In this document: positions 25,158 through 35,699 of the stretch, piece after piece | Layout of the letters: each line of letters opens with the position of its first letter | Numbering within the stretch: position 1 is the first letter of the stretch | NCBI RefSeq assembly: GCF_014191985.1 | Contig: NZ_JACHXI010000004.1 | Location: 1-64,000, forward strand | Length of the DNA: 64,000 nt | DNA from: Azomonas macrocytogenes | GTDB lineage: Bacteria; Pseudomonadota; Gammaproteobacteria; Pseudomonadales; Pseudomonadaceae | Reading direction: 5' to 3' | Position numbers and translations under genes: made by a program | Notes under the pieces: model-generated | What the model saw: the letters and a program-made list of their open reading frames with translations, nothing else | Told to the model about the DNA's origin: nothing | Database searches by the model: none

Positions 25158-27383
25158 CTATACCGTGGTGGCTGCCGTCGCCACGGGTGTGTCACCTTGT
25201 GGTTTGACCAAATGCTGGGAAAGGCTGCGCAGCGAGGCCAGTTGCCGGCAGATCAAGCCCAATTGGATTTGCACCAGGCGATGCCCCTCGTCCATCTCCT
25301 CTGGCGTTTGTTCGAGCTGCTGGGCCAGTGCTTCGTCTTCTTCGTTGTGAAGGGTGATCGGCTGGTTCTGGCGCAGGGCTTCAGCCAGTTCATCCAGGCT
25401 GCAGGCCAGGCGTTCGGCGGCCTTTTCCAGCATTTCGTCGGTCGCATCGTCCGGTAGCGTCGCGCGATGCGAGCCCAGCCCGGACAGATAGTTGAGCAAG
25501 GTGTGCGAGAGGGTCAGGAAGCGGAAGCCGGCCTCGGCGTCCTTGCGGAAGTGCCCTGGTTCCAGAAGCATGTTCGAGAGTGTCTTCGACAGCGCTGCAT
25601 CGGCATTGTGGGCGTTACGCCGGATGACCCGGTACTCCAGGTCGTCATCTTTGCCGGTATCGTATTGGCTCATGATCTTGCGCAGATAGGCGCTGCTGCA
25701 GCTCAGGGTCCTGGCGTATACCTGGTTGAGATTCCTGTCTTGCCAGTCCGGCAGGATCAGGAACACTGCTGCCACGGCAATCAGGCTGCCGAGCAGCGTA
25801 TCGAACAGACGCGGCCAGATCAGTGCATAGCCGTCGCCGGTCTGATTGAAGCAGAACAGGATCATCAGGGTGATCGCGGCGGTGGACAGCGTGTAATGCG
25901 TGCTGCGGGTGATGAAGAAGATGATGCCGGCCAGTACGGCAAAAGTCGCCTGTATTTCCTGTTCGGGAAACAGGGCGAACAAGCCCCAGCCGGCGACCAG
26001 TCCGAGCGCGGTGCCGGTCACGCGCTTGACCAGCTTGATGCGTGTCGCGCCGTAGTTGGGCTGGCAGACGAATACGGTGGTCAGCAGAATCCAGTAGCCC
26101 TGCTTGGGGTGTATCGCGTGCAGTACGACATAGCCGCAGAGCAGGGCCGCGGCCATACGCAAGGCGTGCCGGAACAGCAGCGACGTTGGCGTGAATTGCG
26201 CCAGCAGGCGGTTGAATGCCTCGCGTAGCGATTTCGGCGTCAGGTCGCGCAGGCTGTTGTCCTGCTTCTTGTCATCGAGCTTGGGATCGCTGGCGCCGGT
26301 CAGCTGGGTTTGCACGGTTTCCAGATTACTGGCCAGGGCATACAGGGAACGCAACAGACGACGCCAGGCTGGCTTGTGCTGCTGTTGCAGGTAGTCCAGC
26401 GAGGCATGCAGATCGCCCATCGCCTGGGTGGTGGCTTCGCCGTAGCGGAACGGCAGCTGCATGATGATGGCATCGGCCAGTGCCAGGCACGCTTTGGATT
26501 GCAGGCGCAGCAAGCGCTGGCAGCGAAACAATACGTCGCTGTGGAAAAAGGTGTCCGAGAGCGCCTGGTAGGGATAGTGCGATGAGGTGACGCGTTCGTG
26601 CAGATCCTGGGCGAGAAAGTACAACCGGTAGTAATGACTCATCGGTCCGCCAGCCTGCACATAGCCCTTGCGGTGCAGCAGCGTGTCCTTGGCGACGTTC
26701 AGGGCCGCCACGATCTGGCCGTTCTGCCTCGCCAGAGCCAGGCGCCGTTCTTCGATATCCGTTCGGTGATAGGGTTCGAACAGGTCGGCCTTCAGGCGAA
26801 AATAGCGGGCCAGCTCACGATAGATCCCGGCCAGGCTGTGCTGTACCGGTTGATGGGTGAAGATCGCACTCCAGATGATCGAAAGCAGGCCGTACCAGAT
26901 GGCTCCGGCCAGCAGCAACAGCGGATCGTGCCAATAGGCGAGCGTGTCGTGGGGCAGTGTTCCGCTGCCGCCACGCTGATCCATCGAGATCATGCTGTAG
27001 ACCGAGAGAATCAACGTGGCTGAGGCAATGGTGGCATAGCGTTCGCTGATTGAGCCCAGCATCACCAGCGAAAAGGCCGAGAGTGCCATGCCCGTGGCAA
27101 ACAGTACCGGGTAGGGGAACAGCAGTTGCACCGATGCCGCCGCGATGCTGAAACACAGCAGAGTGACCAACAGCGCATTGAGCCGGCCGATCCAGTTATC
27201 GTCGGTTTCCGCCAGGGCGCTGGCGATGATGCCGAGAAACAGTGAGATGATCATCGAAGGCCGGTCGAGATACCAGCACAGTCCCATGGTGCTGGCCAGG
27301 GCGATGGTAACGCGCAGGCTGTAGCCGAATTTTTCCAGGGACCACAAGCGGCGCAAGTATTGGCTATAGGACGTGAGTGGCAT
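25158..27383 (-). CDS. FUSC-family inner-membrane protein (YccS/YhfK type)
   Basis: The 741-residue protein has two hydrophobic blocks of about six helices each (about residues 15-180 and 385-530), separated and followed by long cytosolic helical regions. That is the YccS/YhfK layout. Members are thought to export aromatic acids or other solutes, but the substrate here is unknown. I chose the ATG giving MPLTSYSQYL because AAAGG lies upstream. It starts 13 bases after the acyltransferase gene and is probably co-transcribed with it. Confidence 0.82.
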   Translation of the reverse strand: MPLTSYSQYLRRLWSLEKFGYSLRVTIALASTMGLCWYLDRPSMIISLFLGIIASALAETDDNWIGRLNALLVTLLCFSIAAASVQLLFPYPVLFATGMALSAFSLVMLGSISERYATIASATLILSVYSMISMDQRGGSGTLPHDTLAYWHDPLLLLAGAIWYGLLSIIWSAIFTHQPVQHSLAGIYRELARYFRLKADLFEPYHRTDIEERRLALARQNGQIVAALNVAKDTLLHRKGYVQAGGPMSHYYRLYFLAQDLHERVTSSHYPYQALSDTFFHSDVLFRCQRLLRLQSKACLALADAIIMQLPFRYGEATTQAMGDLHASLDYLQQQHKPAWRRLLRSLYALASNLETVQTQLTGASDPKLDDKKQDNSLRDLTPKSLREAFNRLLAQFTPTSLLFRHALRMAAALLCGYVVLHAIHPKQGYWILLTTVFVCQPNYGATRIKLVKRVTGTALGLVAGWGLFALFPEQEIQATFAVLAGIIFFITRSTHYTLSTAAITLMILFCFNQTGDGYALIWPRLFDTLLGSLIAVAAVFLILPDWQDRNLNQVYARTLSCSSAYLRKIMSQYDTGKDDDLEYRVIRRNAHNADAALSKTLSNMLLEPGHFRKDAEAGFRFLTLSHTLLNYLSGLGSHRATLPDDATDEMLEKAAERLACSLDELAEALRQNQPITLHNEEDEALAQQLEQTPEEMDEGHRLVQIQLGLICRQLASLRSLSQHLVKPQGDTPVATAATTV

Positions 27384-27396
27384 GCTTCGAAGCCTT

Positions 27397-28290
27397 TTAC
27401 CGGGATGGATTTTCGCGCCGCAGTCGTTCGATGCGGGCATCCTTTTCCTGCCAGAGATGACTTACCCAGTCTTGCACGGCGCGGCGGAAATCCGGGTCGC
27501 TCTGATAATCGCCTCCTGCCAGCCTGGGGTCGAGTTCACGCGGTTGTATATCGATGATGACACGTTGCACCTGGCCGCTGAGCAACTCCCAGAATCCAGG
27601 GACGCGTTCGTCAGGATAAACCACCGTGACATCGAGAATGGAGTCAAGCTGTTTCCCCAGAATACCGAATACAAACGCTACACCACCGGCCTTGGGCTTG
27701 AGCAAATGACGATAGGGCGAATTCTGCTGCGCATGCTTGGCGGCGGTAAAGCGTGTGCCTTCCAGATAATTGACTACGGCAACCGGCTGGTTCCTGAATT
27801 TCTCGCAGGCACGGCGAGTTATTTCCAGATCCTTGCCTTGCATATGCGGGTGTTTTTCGAGAAAGGCCTTGGAGTAACGCTTCATGAACGGATAATCCAG
27901 CGCCCAGAAGGCCAGCCCGAGAAGGGGCACCCAGATCAGCTCTTTTTTCAGGAAGAACTTGAAGTAGGGCGTCTTGCGGTTGAACACCCGCATCAGGGCA
28001 GGAATATCGACCCAGGACTGGTGATTGCTGATAATCAGGTAAGAGGCATCGCGGCGCAGGTTACCCGGGTTGCGGATATCCCAGACGGTCGGTACGAAAA
28101 AATCGAGCCCCCGGTTATTGATGGCCGCCCAGGCTTCTGCCAGCCAGGTTATGCCACGGGAGCAGCAGTCCTGCAGGGGGCGCCAGGGGAGTAGCTTGAG
28201 CAGCCCCAGTAGCAGTATCGGCACGAATGCCAGCAGCGTATTGAACAGAAGTAGCACAGAGGTGGTGATACCGATGACCAAGTGGCGCAT
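27397..28290 (-). CDS. PlsC-family lysophospholipid acyltransferase (YihG-like)
   Basis: The 297-residue protein has an N-terminal membrane segment and the acyltransferase motifs NHQSWVDI (H-x4-D) and YLEGTRFT. These place it among 1-acyl-glycerol-phosphate acyltransferases of the YihG type. It acts at the inner membrane in phospholipid remodelling. I chose the second ATG (MRHLVIG) because GGGAG sits seven bases upstream. Confidence 0.88.
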   Translation of the reverse strand: MRHLVIGITTSVLLLFNTLLAFVPILLLGLLKLLPWRPLQDCCSRGITWLAEAWAAINNRGLDFFVPTVWDIRNPGNLRRDASYLIISNHQSWVDIPALMRVFNRKTPYFKFFLKKELIWVPLLGLAFWALDYPFMKRYSKAFLEKHPHMQGKDLEITRRACEKFRNQPVAVVNYLEGTRFTAAKHAQQNSPYRHLLKPKAGGVAFVFGILGKQLDSILDVTVVYPDERVPGFWELLSGQVQRVIIDIQPRELDPRLAGGDYQSDPDFRRAVQDWVSHLWQEKDARIERLRRENPSR

Positions 28291-28440
28291 GAAAACTCCC
28301 ATGAAACGTCACGCAAGGGCATGATACCAAGGCTTGGCTGCCTTGCTTTGGTCGGTTGTTGCTGACCGCGCTGGAAGCCGAACCCGAACGGTGTGTTCCG
28401 GTCGCATGCATATCTTTTCGAAAAGCTTCAGGAGTCAATC

Positions 28441-28971
28441 TTGAGTCGTGTCCTGCCTTCCCTGGGCCTGCTGGCCTTGCTTTCCTGTTCGGTGTTCGCT
28501 GCCGAACCCGAGCCCACCATTTATGGCCGCTACGAATACATTCACCTGGATGAACTTGGCAAGACGCTCAGGGCGAAGATGGATACAGGAGCCATGACCG
28601 CTTCGCTTTCCGCGCGCGACATCAAACGTTTCGAGCGCGATGGCGAGAAGTGGGTACGTTTCCGCCTGGCGATGGATGGCGCTGACGATACGCTCTATGA
28701 GCATCGCCTGGTGCGGGTCAGCCGAATCAAGGCGCGCAATGAAGAGCAGGATGTCGATGACGAAGAAGAGGAGCGCAGCCAGAATTCAGCGAAGCGACCG
28801 GTGATCGAGATGCAGCTCTGCATCGGTGACCACCAGCGCATGATTGAGGTCAACCTGGCTGATCGGTCGCACTTCCGTTACCCGTTGCTGATCGGGGCGC
28901 AGGCTATCGACAAACTGGACGGCGCCATCGATCCCTCGCGTAAATACACCGCTGGTCGGCCTGACTGCTGA
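28441..28971 (+). CDS. Retropepsin-like (RimB/zinc-protease family) periplasmic protein
   Basis: The 176-residue product has a signal peptide ending VFA-A (about residue 20) and the aspartyl-protease-like motif MDTGAMTASLSA with Asp48-Thr-Gly. This is the family annotated as ATP-dependent zinc protease or RimK-associated. The start is TTG at 28441, chosen because AGGAG precedes it and the signal peptide follows. An acidic insert (VDDEEEER) lies near residue 105. It is convergent and only nine bases from the exonuclease gene. Whether it is an active protease is not shown. Confidence 0.75.
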   Translation: MSRVLPSLGLLALLSCSVFAAEPEPTIYGRYEYIHLDELGKTLRAKMDTGAMTASLSARDIKRFERDGEKWVRFRLAMDGADDTLYEHRLVRVSRIKARNEEQDVDDEEEERSQNSAKRPVIEMQLCIGDHQRMIEVNLADRSHFRYPLLIGAQAIDKLDGAIDPSRKYTAGRPDC

Positions 28972-28980
28972 GCTATCGCG

Positions 28981-29691
28981 CTACAGCGAATGCTGCGGCT
29001 GCTGGGTGCGACGCCAGCCATTGAGGCGCTGTTCGAGTTGGGCCAGGGTCTCGATACCCTGGCGGTGAGCCAGCTTGAGCAGGATCAGGCCGAGCTCGGC
29101 GGTGGCCATGGCATCGGCACTGGCATTGTGGCGTTGCAGTACATGCAGGGCGAAATACCCGACCCAGTCGTCCAGGCCCGCGTTGCGCAGATTCGCCTCG
29201 GGCCGGAGCAGCGGAGCGATCTCGGCGACATCGAAGAATGCATGTGGCATGCGGTAAGCGAGGCTTTCGCGCAGGGCGCGCAGCAACATGCGCTGATCGA
29301 AGCCGGCGTGAAAGGCCAACAGCGGGCTTTCGCCGACAAATTCCATGAAATCCAACAGCGCTTCGACCGGATCGCTGCCGGTCGCCAGTTCGCTGGGGGC
29401 GATGCCATGGATCAGGATACTTGCGCTGATCTTGATGCGTTCGCGATATAGGGTCCGTTCGAACATCTGGCTGAAATCGATGGCGCTGTTCTCGATGACC
29501 ACGGCACCGATGGAGATCACCTGATCGCGGCGGAGATTGAGCCCTGTAGTTTCCAAATCAACCACTACAAAACGTCCGTCGGCCAGTCGGCAATCCGACA
29601 GTGGCTGTAATCGGCGCAGTGCCTGCAGTCGTTCCTGCTGACGCGGCTCCAGCTTTGAACTGCTGCCCAACCCGAACCGGAACAGCTTCAT
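28981..29691 (-). CDS. DnaQ-like 3'-5' exonuclease
   Basis: The 236-residue protein has the DEDDh exonuclease motifs: VDLETTG (Asp45, Glu47), FHAGFDQ in the middle and HNASADA (H-x4-D) near 195-201. It resembles the epsilon subunit of DNA polymerase III but is shorter and encoded beside a DUF294 protein. That is the usual arrangement of an accessory exonuclease in Pseudomonas. Its start overlaps the DUF294 stop by four bases. Confidence 0.88.
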   Translation of the reverse strand: MKLFRFGLGSSSKLEPRQQERLQALRRLQPLSDCRLADGRFVVVDLETTGLNLRRDQVISIGAVVIENSAIDFSQMFERTLYRERIKISASILIHGIAPSELATGSDPVEALLDFMEFVGESPLLAFHAGFDQRMLLRALRESLAYRMPHAFFDVAEIAPLLRPEANLRNAGLDDWVGYFALHVLQRHNASADAMATAELGLILLKLAHRQGIETLAQLEQRLNGWRRTQQPQHSL

Positions 29692-31625
29692 AAATGGTAG
29701 CGCAAGGCCAGGCTGGCCTGCAGGCGTTGTGCCTGGCGAAAGGATTCGCGCAGGATGCGCCGGTCCAGATGATTGAGAGTGTCCGGGTCCAGCCGGTTGG
29801 AATAAGGCAGTTGCTCGCGTGCCTGCTGCTGATGCTGTTCCATGCGGGTCTGCTGGATGAATTGATAGGCTTCTTCATAGGCGGAGCCGTCCTTGGCGTC
29901 GACGATTCCGGCCTCGATCAGTTGCCGCAGGCGTTCCTGGGTATTGGTGGCTTCGATCCCGTTGGCCAGGGCAAGCAGGCGCGCGCCGTCCACAAAGGGC
30001 GTCAGACCTTCTTTTTTCAGATCGAGCGTAGGGGTTTTGTCGTTGCCTTTGCGGGAGACGACGAAGTCGCGGAAACGCCCTGCCGGAGGACGGTGCCGCA
30101 AGGCATTCTCGGCCATCAGGCGCTGGAACAGGGTCTGTTCCTCGATCTGTTCGAGTAGCTCGCGGCGCAACTGCTCGCAGCCATCGGTCGGTCCCCAGAC
30201 TACGCGCAGATCGAAGAATATGGTGCTGCCGAGCAGGTGCTCTGGAGTCGAGTCGAGGATGAATGATTGAAAGCGGCGTGACCATTCTTGGCGCGACAGG
30301 CACATTTCCGGATTGCCCGCCATGATCTTGCCTTTGCACAATGAGAAGCCGCATTGCGCCAGATCCAGATTGATCCGCTCAGCCAGCGGCAGTAGCTTGC
30401 CACGGATGCGGGCCGTTTCATCGGGATCTTGCGCCTCGAAGAGGATGCCATTGTCCTGATCGGTATACAGGGTCTGCTCGCAACGTCCTTCGCTGCCGAA
30501 GCACAGCCAGGTGAAGGGCACCCCTGGATCGCCCATATCCTCGATGGCCAACTCGATGACCCGCGCCACGGTGTGATCGTTCAGGAGTGTGACGATATGC
30601 GTGACCTGGGTCGAGGAGGCACCGTGGGCCAGCATGTTATCCACCAATTGGCGGATCTGGATACGCATCCCGGCCAGCATGTCGAGCCGGCTGGCATGGC
30701 GGATAGTCTGGGCCAGGTGTACCAGATCCACCCGCTGCAGGGAGAACAGATCGCGCTCGGAGATCACGCCGCGCAGCCGGCCGTTCTCCACCACGCAGAC
30801 GTGGGCGATATGGCGTTCGGTCATGGCGATGGCCGCATCGAACGCACTGGCATCCGGTGGCAGGTAGAAGGGCTGCTGGGTCATGAAGCGGGCAATCGGC
30901 TGGGTCAGGTCGTCGATTCCTGAGGCGATCACCCGACGCAGGTCGCGCAGGGTGAAAATGCCCAGTGGATGCAGTTCGGTATCGACCATCACCACGCTGC
31001 CGACATGCTGCTCGTTCATCAGGTGGACAGCCCGATTGAGCGGCATCGACGGCAGGCAGAAAACGGGTTGCAGGAGTGCCAGGTCACCCAGGCGGGTATC
31101 CAGCGAATACTGTTCGCCGAGGCTTTCCACGGCGCGTCGTTGTACCTGCTGGTTGACTTGGTCCAGCAAGCTGCTGACGCCACGTATGGCGAAGTCACGC
31201 AAGGGTTCGGACAAGGCGATGAGCTTGGCGAAGGCTGGCTTGCCGAGCACCAGGCAGAAGGTGTCCTCGGAGGCCAGGTGTGCGGTACGCGTGGCGCGTT
31301 CGCCGAGCAGGGCTGCCATGGGGAAGCATTCGCCTGCGGTTATTTCGAAGGTCGATCTGGCACCGTGCGTATCGCTGGCGGAGCGTTCGCCATAAACGCG
31401 CCCCTGCTTGACGATATAGAAGTACTGAACCACACCATTCTCGGGTGCGACGATGGTTTCCTCGGCAGCGTAGAAGCGCAGGTGGCAGTTTTCGACCAGA
31501 TAGGCCAGATGGGCATTCTCCATCTGGTTGAACGGGGGGAATTTTCGCAGGAATTCCATGGTGCCATGGATGTTCTGCAGAACCGCCGTCTTACCGGCCT
31601 TGGCGAAAACATCGGCTTTGCTCAT
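29688..31625 (-). CDS. cNMP-binding/CBS-pair/DUF294 nucleotidyltransferase-like protein
   Basis: The 645-residue protein combines a cyclic-nucleotide-binding-like domain (about 20-135), two CBS domains (about 170-290), a DUF294 nucleotidyltransferase domain with CFGSEGRCEQTLYTDQDNG (G-S-x-G-R and D-x-D) and a helical C-terminal domain. The layout suggests an adenylate-sensing regulatory nucleotidyltransferase acting on an unknown target. It is coupled to the downstream exonuclease gene by ATGA overlap. GGAA precedes the ATG. Confidence 0.9.
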   Translation of the reverse strand: MSKADVFAKAGKTAVLQNIHGTMEFLRKFPPFNQMENAHLAYLVENCHLRFYAAEETIVAPENGVVQYFYIVKQGRVYGERSASDTHGARSTFEITAGECFPMAALLGERATRTAHLASEDTFCLVLGKPAFAKLIALSEPLRDFAIRGVSSLLDQVNQQVQRRAVESLGEQYSLDTRLGDLALLQPVFCLPSMPLNRAVHLMNEQHVGSVVMVDTELHPLGIFTLRDLRRVIASGIDDLTQPIARFMTQQPFYLPPDASAFDAAIAMTERHIAHVCVVENGRLRGVISERDLFSLQRVDLVHLAQTIRHASRLDMLAGMRIQIRQLVDNMLAHGASSTQVTHIVTLLNDHTVARVIELAIEDMGDPGVPFTWLCFGSEGRCEQTLYTDQDNGILFEAQDPDETARIRGKLLPLAERINLDLAQCGFSLCKGKIMAGNPEMCLSRQEWSRRFQSFILDSTPEHLLGSTIFFDLRVVWGPTDGCEQLRRELLEQIEEQTLFQRLMAENALRHRPPAGRFRDFVVSRKGNDKTPTLDLKKEGLTPFVDGARLLALANGIEATNTQERLRQLIEAGIVDAKDGSAYEEAYQFIQQTRMEQHQQQAREQLPYSNRLDPDTLNHLDRRILRESFRQAQRLQASLALRYHL

Positions 31626-31780
31626 GGCTACGGTTCCGAGTGGTCACTGAGGGTAATGGTGTCTGTGCATCCTCCGAGAGCCCATTGTACGTAAGTCTAT
31701 ATGAGACATTCTGTCCGAGACGCGTAGTCCGGGATGCATATAGATCAGACAGGTAACCTGATTCACCGAAGCATCGAGAT

Positions 31781-31810
31781 AAAAAAAGCCGTCCCACCAA
31801 GGAGACGGCC
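31781..31810 (-). terminator. Rho-independent terminator of glcB
   Basis: On the minus strand GCCGTC (31809-31804) pairs with GACGGC (31793-31788), then seven Ts follow. It lies 26 bases after the glcB stop. Confidence 0.85.
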
Positions 31811-31835
31811 ATTGCAGCAATAAAGGGGGCAGCGA

Positions 31836-34013
31836 TTACAAGCCGTTCTTTGCCTTGAATTCACGGCGCCGACGGTGCAATACCGGCTCGGTATAGCCAT
31901 TGGGCTGACGAGGACCGTCGATCACCAGTTCGACGGCAGCCTGGAAGGCGATACTGTCGTCGAAATTCGGAGCCATCGGTCGGTATAGCGGGTCGTCCAC
32001 ATTCTGCCGGTCCACCACCGCTGCCATGCGCTTGAGGGTTTCCATGACCTGTTCGGTGGTACACACGCCGTGGCGCAGCCAGTTGGCGATGTGCTGGCTG
32101 GAAATACGCAGCGTGGCGCGGTCCTCCATCAGGGCGATGTCGTTGATGTCGGGCACCTTGGAGCAGCCTACGCCCTGTTCGACCCAGCGGACCACGTAGC
32201 CCAGGATACCCTGCGCGTTATTGTCCAGTTCCTGCTGGATATCCTTCTCGCTCCAGTCGAGCTCAGTCACCAGCGGGATACTGAGGATATCGTCCAGCGA
32301 GGCATGGCCGCGTCGACTCAGTTCGATCTGGCGGGCAAAGACATCGACCTTGTGGTAGTGCAGGGCATGCAGGGTGGCAGCGGTCGGCGAGGGCACCCAG
32401 GCAGTATTGGCACCAGCCTGCGGATGGGCGATCTTCTGTTCGAGCATGTCGGCCATCAGGTCCGGCATCGCCCACATGCCTTTGCCGATCTGTGCTCGTC
32501 CCGGCAGGCCGGTAGTCAGGCCGACATCCACGTTCCAGTTCTCGTAGGCCTTGATCCAGGCGGCGTTTTTCATGGCGCCCTTGCGGATCATCGGACCGGC
32601 TTCCATGGAGGTATGGATTTCGTCGCCGGTACGGTCGAGAAAGCCGGTATTGATGAATACGACGCGCTCGCGAGCAGCCTTGATGCAGGCTTTGAGGTTG
32701 ACCGTGGTGCGGCGCTCCTCGTCCATGATGCCGACTTTCAGGGTATTGTTCGGCAGGCCGAGTGCATTTTCGACACGCAGGAACAGTTCGTTGGTGAATG
32801 CCACTTCCTCCGGGCCGTGCATCTTGGGTTTGACGATGTAGATCGAGCCGGTGCGGCTGTTCTTGCGGCTGGTATTGCCCTTGAGATCATGAAGGGCAGC
32901 CAGACTGGTGATCAGCGCATCCAGGATGCCTTCCGGCACTTCGTTGCCATCCTTGTCGAGGATCGCGTCGTTGGTCATCAGATGGCCTACGTTGCGCACG
33001 AACAGCAGGGCACGGCCATGCAGGACCAGTTCGCCACCGGCTGCGGCTGTGTAGATGCGGTCGGGATTCATCTCGCGGATGAAGCTCTTGCTGCCCTTGG
33101 TGACCTCCTCGGTCAGGGTTCCCTTCATCAAGCCCAGCCAGTTGCGATAGACCTCCACCTTGTCGTCGGCATCGACGGCCGCCACGGAATCTTCGCAGTC
33201 CATGATGGTAGTCAGCGCGGATTCCAGCACGATGTCCTTGACGCCGGCAGGGTCGTTCTTGCCGATCAGGCTGCCACGGTCGATCTGCAATTCGATGTGC
33301 AGGCCGTTGTGCCTGAGCAGGATGGCTGTGGGCGCTGCAGCATCGCCTCGGTAGCCGACCAACTGGCTCGGATTCTGCAGGTTAGTGGTTGCGCCACTGG
33401 CCAGGGCGGCGATCAGTTCGCCGTTTTCGATACGATAGCCGACAACGTCTTCGTATTGAGTACCCTCCAGTGGTGTTGCACGATCAAGGAAGCGGCGGCC
33501 GAAGGCAATGACCTTGGCCCCACGGATTTCGTTGTAACTCGTTCCGCGTGCTGCGCCTTCCTCTTCGGGAATGACATCGGTCCCGTACAGAGCGTCGTAG
33601 AGCGAGCCCCAGCGTGCATTGGCGGCATTCAGGGCAAAGCGCGCGTTCATGACCGGCACCACCAGTTGCGGGCCGGCCAGGCGGGCAACCTCGTCGTCCA
33701 CGTTTTCCGTGGAAATCTTGAAGTCTTCCGCTTCCGGCTGCAGGTAGCCGATCTCCTGCAGGAAGATCTTGTAGGCATCCGCTTCGTGAACCTGCCCGGC
33801 ACGAGCCTGATGCCAGGCATCAATGCTGGCCTGGATTTCGTCGCGCTTGGCCAGCAGGGTGCGGTTTTTCGGTGCCAGCTCGTGGATGATGCCGGCAGCA
33901 CCATTCCAGAAGGCTTCGGTGGACACGCCAGTACCGGGAATGGCTTCGTTGTTCACGAAGTCGTACAGGACCTTGGCGACCTGCAGGCCACCGACTTGAA
34001 CGCGCTCAGTCAT
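31836..34013 (-). CDS. glcB: Malate synthase G
   Basis: The enzyme condenses glyoxylate and acetyl-CoA to malate in the glyoxylate cycle. The 725-residue length is typical of isoform G. The catalytic-site segments [14 protein letters not shown] and [12 protein letters not shown] are present, as is the C-terminal region [14 protein letters not shown] with the catalytic Asp of the family. GGAAG precedes the ATG, and the gene is monocistronic with its own terminator. Confidence 0.97.
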   Translation of the reverse strand: MTERVQVGGLQVAKVLYDFVNNEAIPGTGVSTEAFWNGAAGIIHELAPKNRTLLAKRDEIQASIDAWHQARAGQVHEADAYKIFLQEIGYLQPEAEDFKISTENVDDEVARLAGPQLVVPVMNARFALNAANARWGSLYDALYGTDVIPEEEGAARGTSYNEIRGAKVIAFGRRFLDRATPLEGTQYEDVVGYRIENGELIAALASGATTNLQNPSQLVGYRGDAAAPTAILLRHNGLHIELQIDRGSLIGKNDPAGVKDIVLESALTTIMDCEDSVAAVDADDKVEVYRNWLGLMKGTLTEEVTKGSKSFIREMNPDRIYTAAAGGELVLHGRALLFVRNVGHLMTNDAILDKDGNEVPEGILDALITSLAALHDLKGNTSRKNSRTGSIYIVKPKMHGPEEVAFTNELFLRVENALGLPNNTLKVGIMDEERRTTVNLKACIKAARERVVFINTGFLDRTGDEIHTSMEAGPMIRKGAMKNAAWIKAYENWNVDVGLTTGLPGRAQIGKGMWAMPDLMADMLEQKIAHPQAGANTAWVPSPTAATLHALHYHKVDVFARQIELSRRGHASLDDILSIPLVTELDWSEKDIQQELDNNAQGILGYVVRWVEQGVGCSKVPDINDIALMEDRATLRISSQHIANWLRHGVCTTEQVMETLKRMAAVVDRQNVDDPLYRPMAPNFDDSIAFQAAVELVIDGPRQPNGYTEPVLHRRRREFKAKNGL

Positions 34014-34349
34014 TGCTTGACTTCCTCTGTGTCAACTTGACGGACCTGCCTGACAGGCAGGCCTTGAATGGCTGCAGAACCGACGTTCGTTGGTGGCGGG
34101 CTGTCGAACGAAGCCCCGTGCCGGTTGCAGCATGGATTCCAGCAGTTCATTGGCTTACTGCGAGTTGGATTATTTTTTGTAGTTATGGTTTTTTAACACT
34201 ACATAATCATCAGAGCAAGCCCGAAGACCATTCCGGGAATATCTCATCGTCCTCATGCTACTCAATCCCGAGCAAGTTGGATCGTTAAGGCGTGGTGGTT
34301 GTTCTATATACATTCGTAGTGGGTACTACGCGCAACCGAGGATAGCCAC
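34014..34349. promoter_or_regulatory. Divergent promoter region of glcB and the ACT-domain gene with TGTAGT/ACTACA sites
   Basis: The region contains TTGTAGT (34178-34184) and ACTACA (34199-34204), which form a spaced inverted repeat. A tighter one, CGTAGT-GGGT-ACTACG (34315-34330), lies just before the ACT-domain gene. The half-sites resemble the palindrome TGTAGT-TTT-ACTACA upstream of aceE at 43395. CTGCCTG-A-CAGGCAG near 34049 is another short palindrome. The binding factor is unknown. Confidence 0.45.
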
Positions 34350-34865
34350 ATGGAAAATCTGGTCGTAACCATCATTGCCAGAGACCAGCCCGGGCTGGTC
34401 GAATCCATCGCCCAGTGTGTCGCCACACATGGCGGCAACTGGCTAGATAGCCGGATGTCGAGAATGGCCGGCCAGTTCGCCGGTATTTTGCGGATTGCTG
34501 TTCCCGAAACCTCTTTACAGGTCTTGGTGCTGGCGTTGCAGGATCTGCAGCGCCAGGGTATTCGTGTGCAGGTCGCGAACAGTACCGCCGAAATCGCGCG
34601 TGATACGCGAGAGGTTCTGTTGCGGCTGATCGGTAACGACAGGCCCGGTATCGTCCGCGACATTACCCGCTTGCTGGTCGAGGAGGGCATCAACCTGGAC
34701 GAGCTGGACACATGGGTAGCGCCGGCGCCAATGAGCAACGAGCTGTTATTCCATGCCGAGGCCCGGTTGGCGGTTCCGGCGGAGCTATCGTTGCCGAACC
34801 TGCGCGAGCATCTGGAAACCCTGGCTGATGAGTTGATGGTCGAGTTGCAGGTGCCTGCCGACTGA
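34350..34865 (+). CDS. GcvR-like protein with two ACT domains
   Basis: The 171-residue protein consists of two ACT domains. The first starts LVVTIIARDQPGLVESIA (residues 4-21) and the second VLLRLIGNDRPGIVRDIT (about 91-108), matching glycine-cleavage repressor type proteins. These lack DNA-binding domains and act by binding partners in response to small metabolites, probably amino acids. The neighbouring malate synthase and the glyoxylate link make a role in C2 or glycine metabolism plausible, but that is inference. Confidence 0.85.
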   Translation: MENLVVTIIARDQPGLVESIAQCVATHGGNWLDSRMSRMAGQFAGILRIAVPETSLQVLVLALQDLQRQGIRVQVANSTAEIARDTREVLLRLIGNDRPGIVRDITRLLVEEGINLDELDTWVAPAPMSNELLFHAEARLAVPAELSLPNLREHLETLADELMVELQVPAD

Positions 34866-34885
34866 TTCCCGCCTCGGTGGTGGTT

Positions 34886-35533
34886 TCAGGCCGGCAGGCA
34901 GACTCCGGTTCCACCCAGCCCGCAATAGCCGTCGGGGTTCTTCGCCAGATACTGCTGGTGATAAGGCTCGGCATAATAAAACAGCGGCGCTTCGGCGATT
35001 TCCGTAGTGATCGGGCCATAGCCGGCCTGCTCCAGACCGGCCTGGAAGTGTGCACGACTGGCCCGGGCCTGCTCCAGTTGATCGGCATTGCTGCAGTAGA
35101 TGACCGAACGATATTGAGTGCCCAGATCGTTACCCTGGCGCATGCCCTGAGTTGGATCATGGGCTTCCCAGAAGACTTTCAGGAGCCCCGAATACTCGAC
35201 GATCCGTGGATCGAATACGACCAGCACCACTTCTGCATGACCGGTCAGGCCGGAGCAAACCTCATCGTAGGTCGGATTCGGCGTATGCCCGCCGGCATAA
35301 CCGACGGCCGTACTCCAGACGCCCGGTTGCTGCCAGAAGCGGCGTTCCGCACCCCAGAAGCAGCCCATACCGAATACGGCCTGTTGCATTCCCGTCGGGA
35401 TGGGGCCTTGCAGCGGGTTGCCATTGACATGGTGAGCCGCCGGTACGGCCAGCGGCGTGGCGCGGCCCGGCAAGGCCTGCTCGGCAGTAGGTAAGGCCTG
35501 TTTATGAACGGGAGTATGCGAACGCAGAAACAT
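34886..35533 (-). CDS. msrA: Peptide methionine sulfoxide reductase A
   Basis: The enzyme reduces methionine-S-sulfoxide in proteins. The 215-residue protein has the catalytic GMGCFWGAE motif (Cys about 57), the [13 protein letters not shown] segment and the C-terminal resolving-Cys region [13 protein letters not shown]. The roughly 50-residue N-terminal extension is typical of the long gammaproteobacterial form. GAGG precedes the ATG. It is convergent with the ACT-domain gene. Confidence 0.95.
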   Translation of the reverse strand: MFLRSHTPVHKQALPTAEQALPGRATPLAVPAAHHVNGNPLQGPIPTGMQQAVFGMGCFWGAERRFWQQPGVWSTAVGYAGGHTPNPTYDEVCSGLTGHAEVVLVVFDPRIVEYSGLLKVFWEAHDPTQGMRQGNDLGTQYRSVIYCSNADQLEQARASRAHFQAGLEQAGYGPITTEIAEAPLFYYAEPYHQQYLAKNPDGYCGLGGTGVCLPA

Positions 35534-35699
35534 GGGGCACCTCGTTTTCGATAGGGGCTGGAGCAGTAGACGATGGGGGGCTGCAAGTGTTTCGGCAGGC
35601 TGGACGAAAGGCGGGTCTTCGCCTTGTCACCGGACAGGAGCCAGGAGATGGAAACAGGGGTTTACCGAATATTCCAGGGCTGGATATGGCCATTGTGCT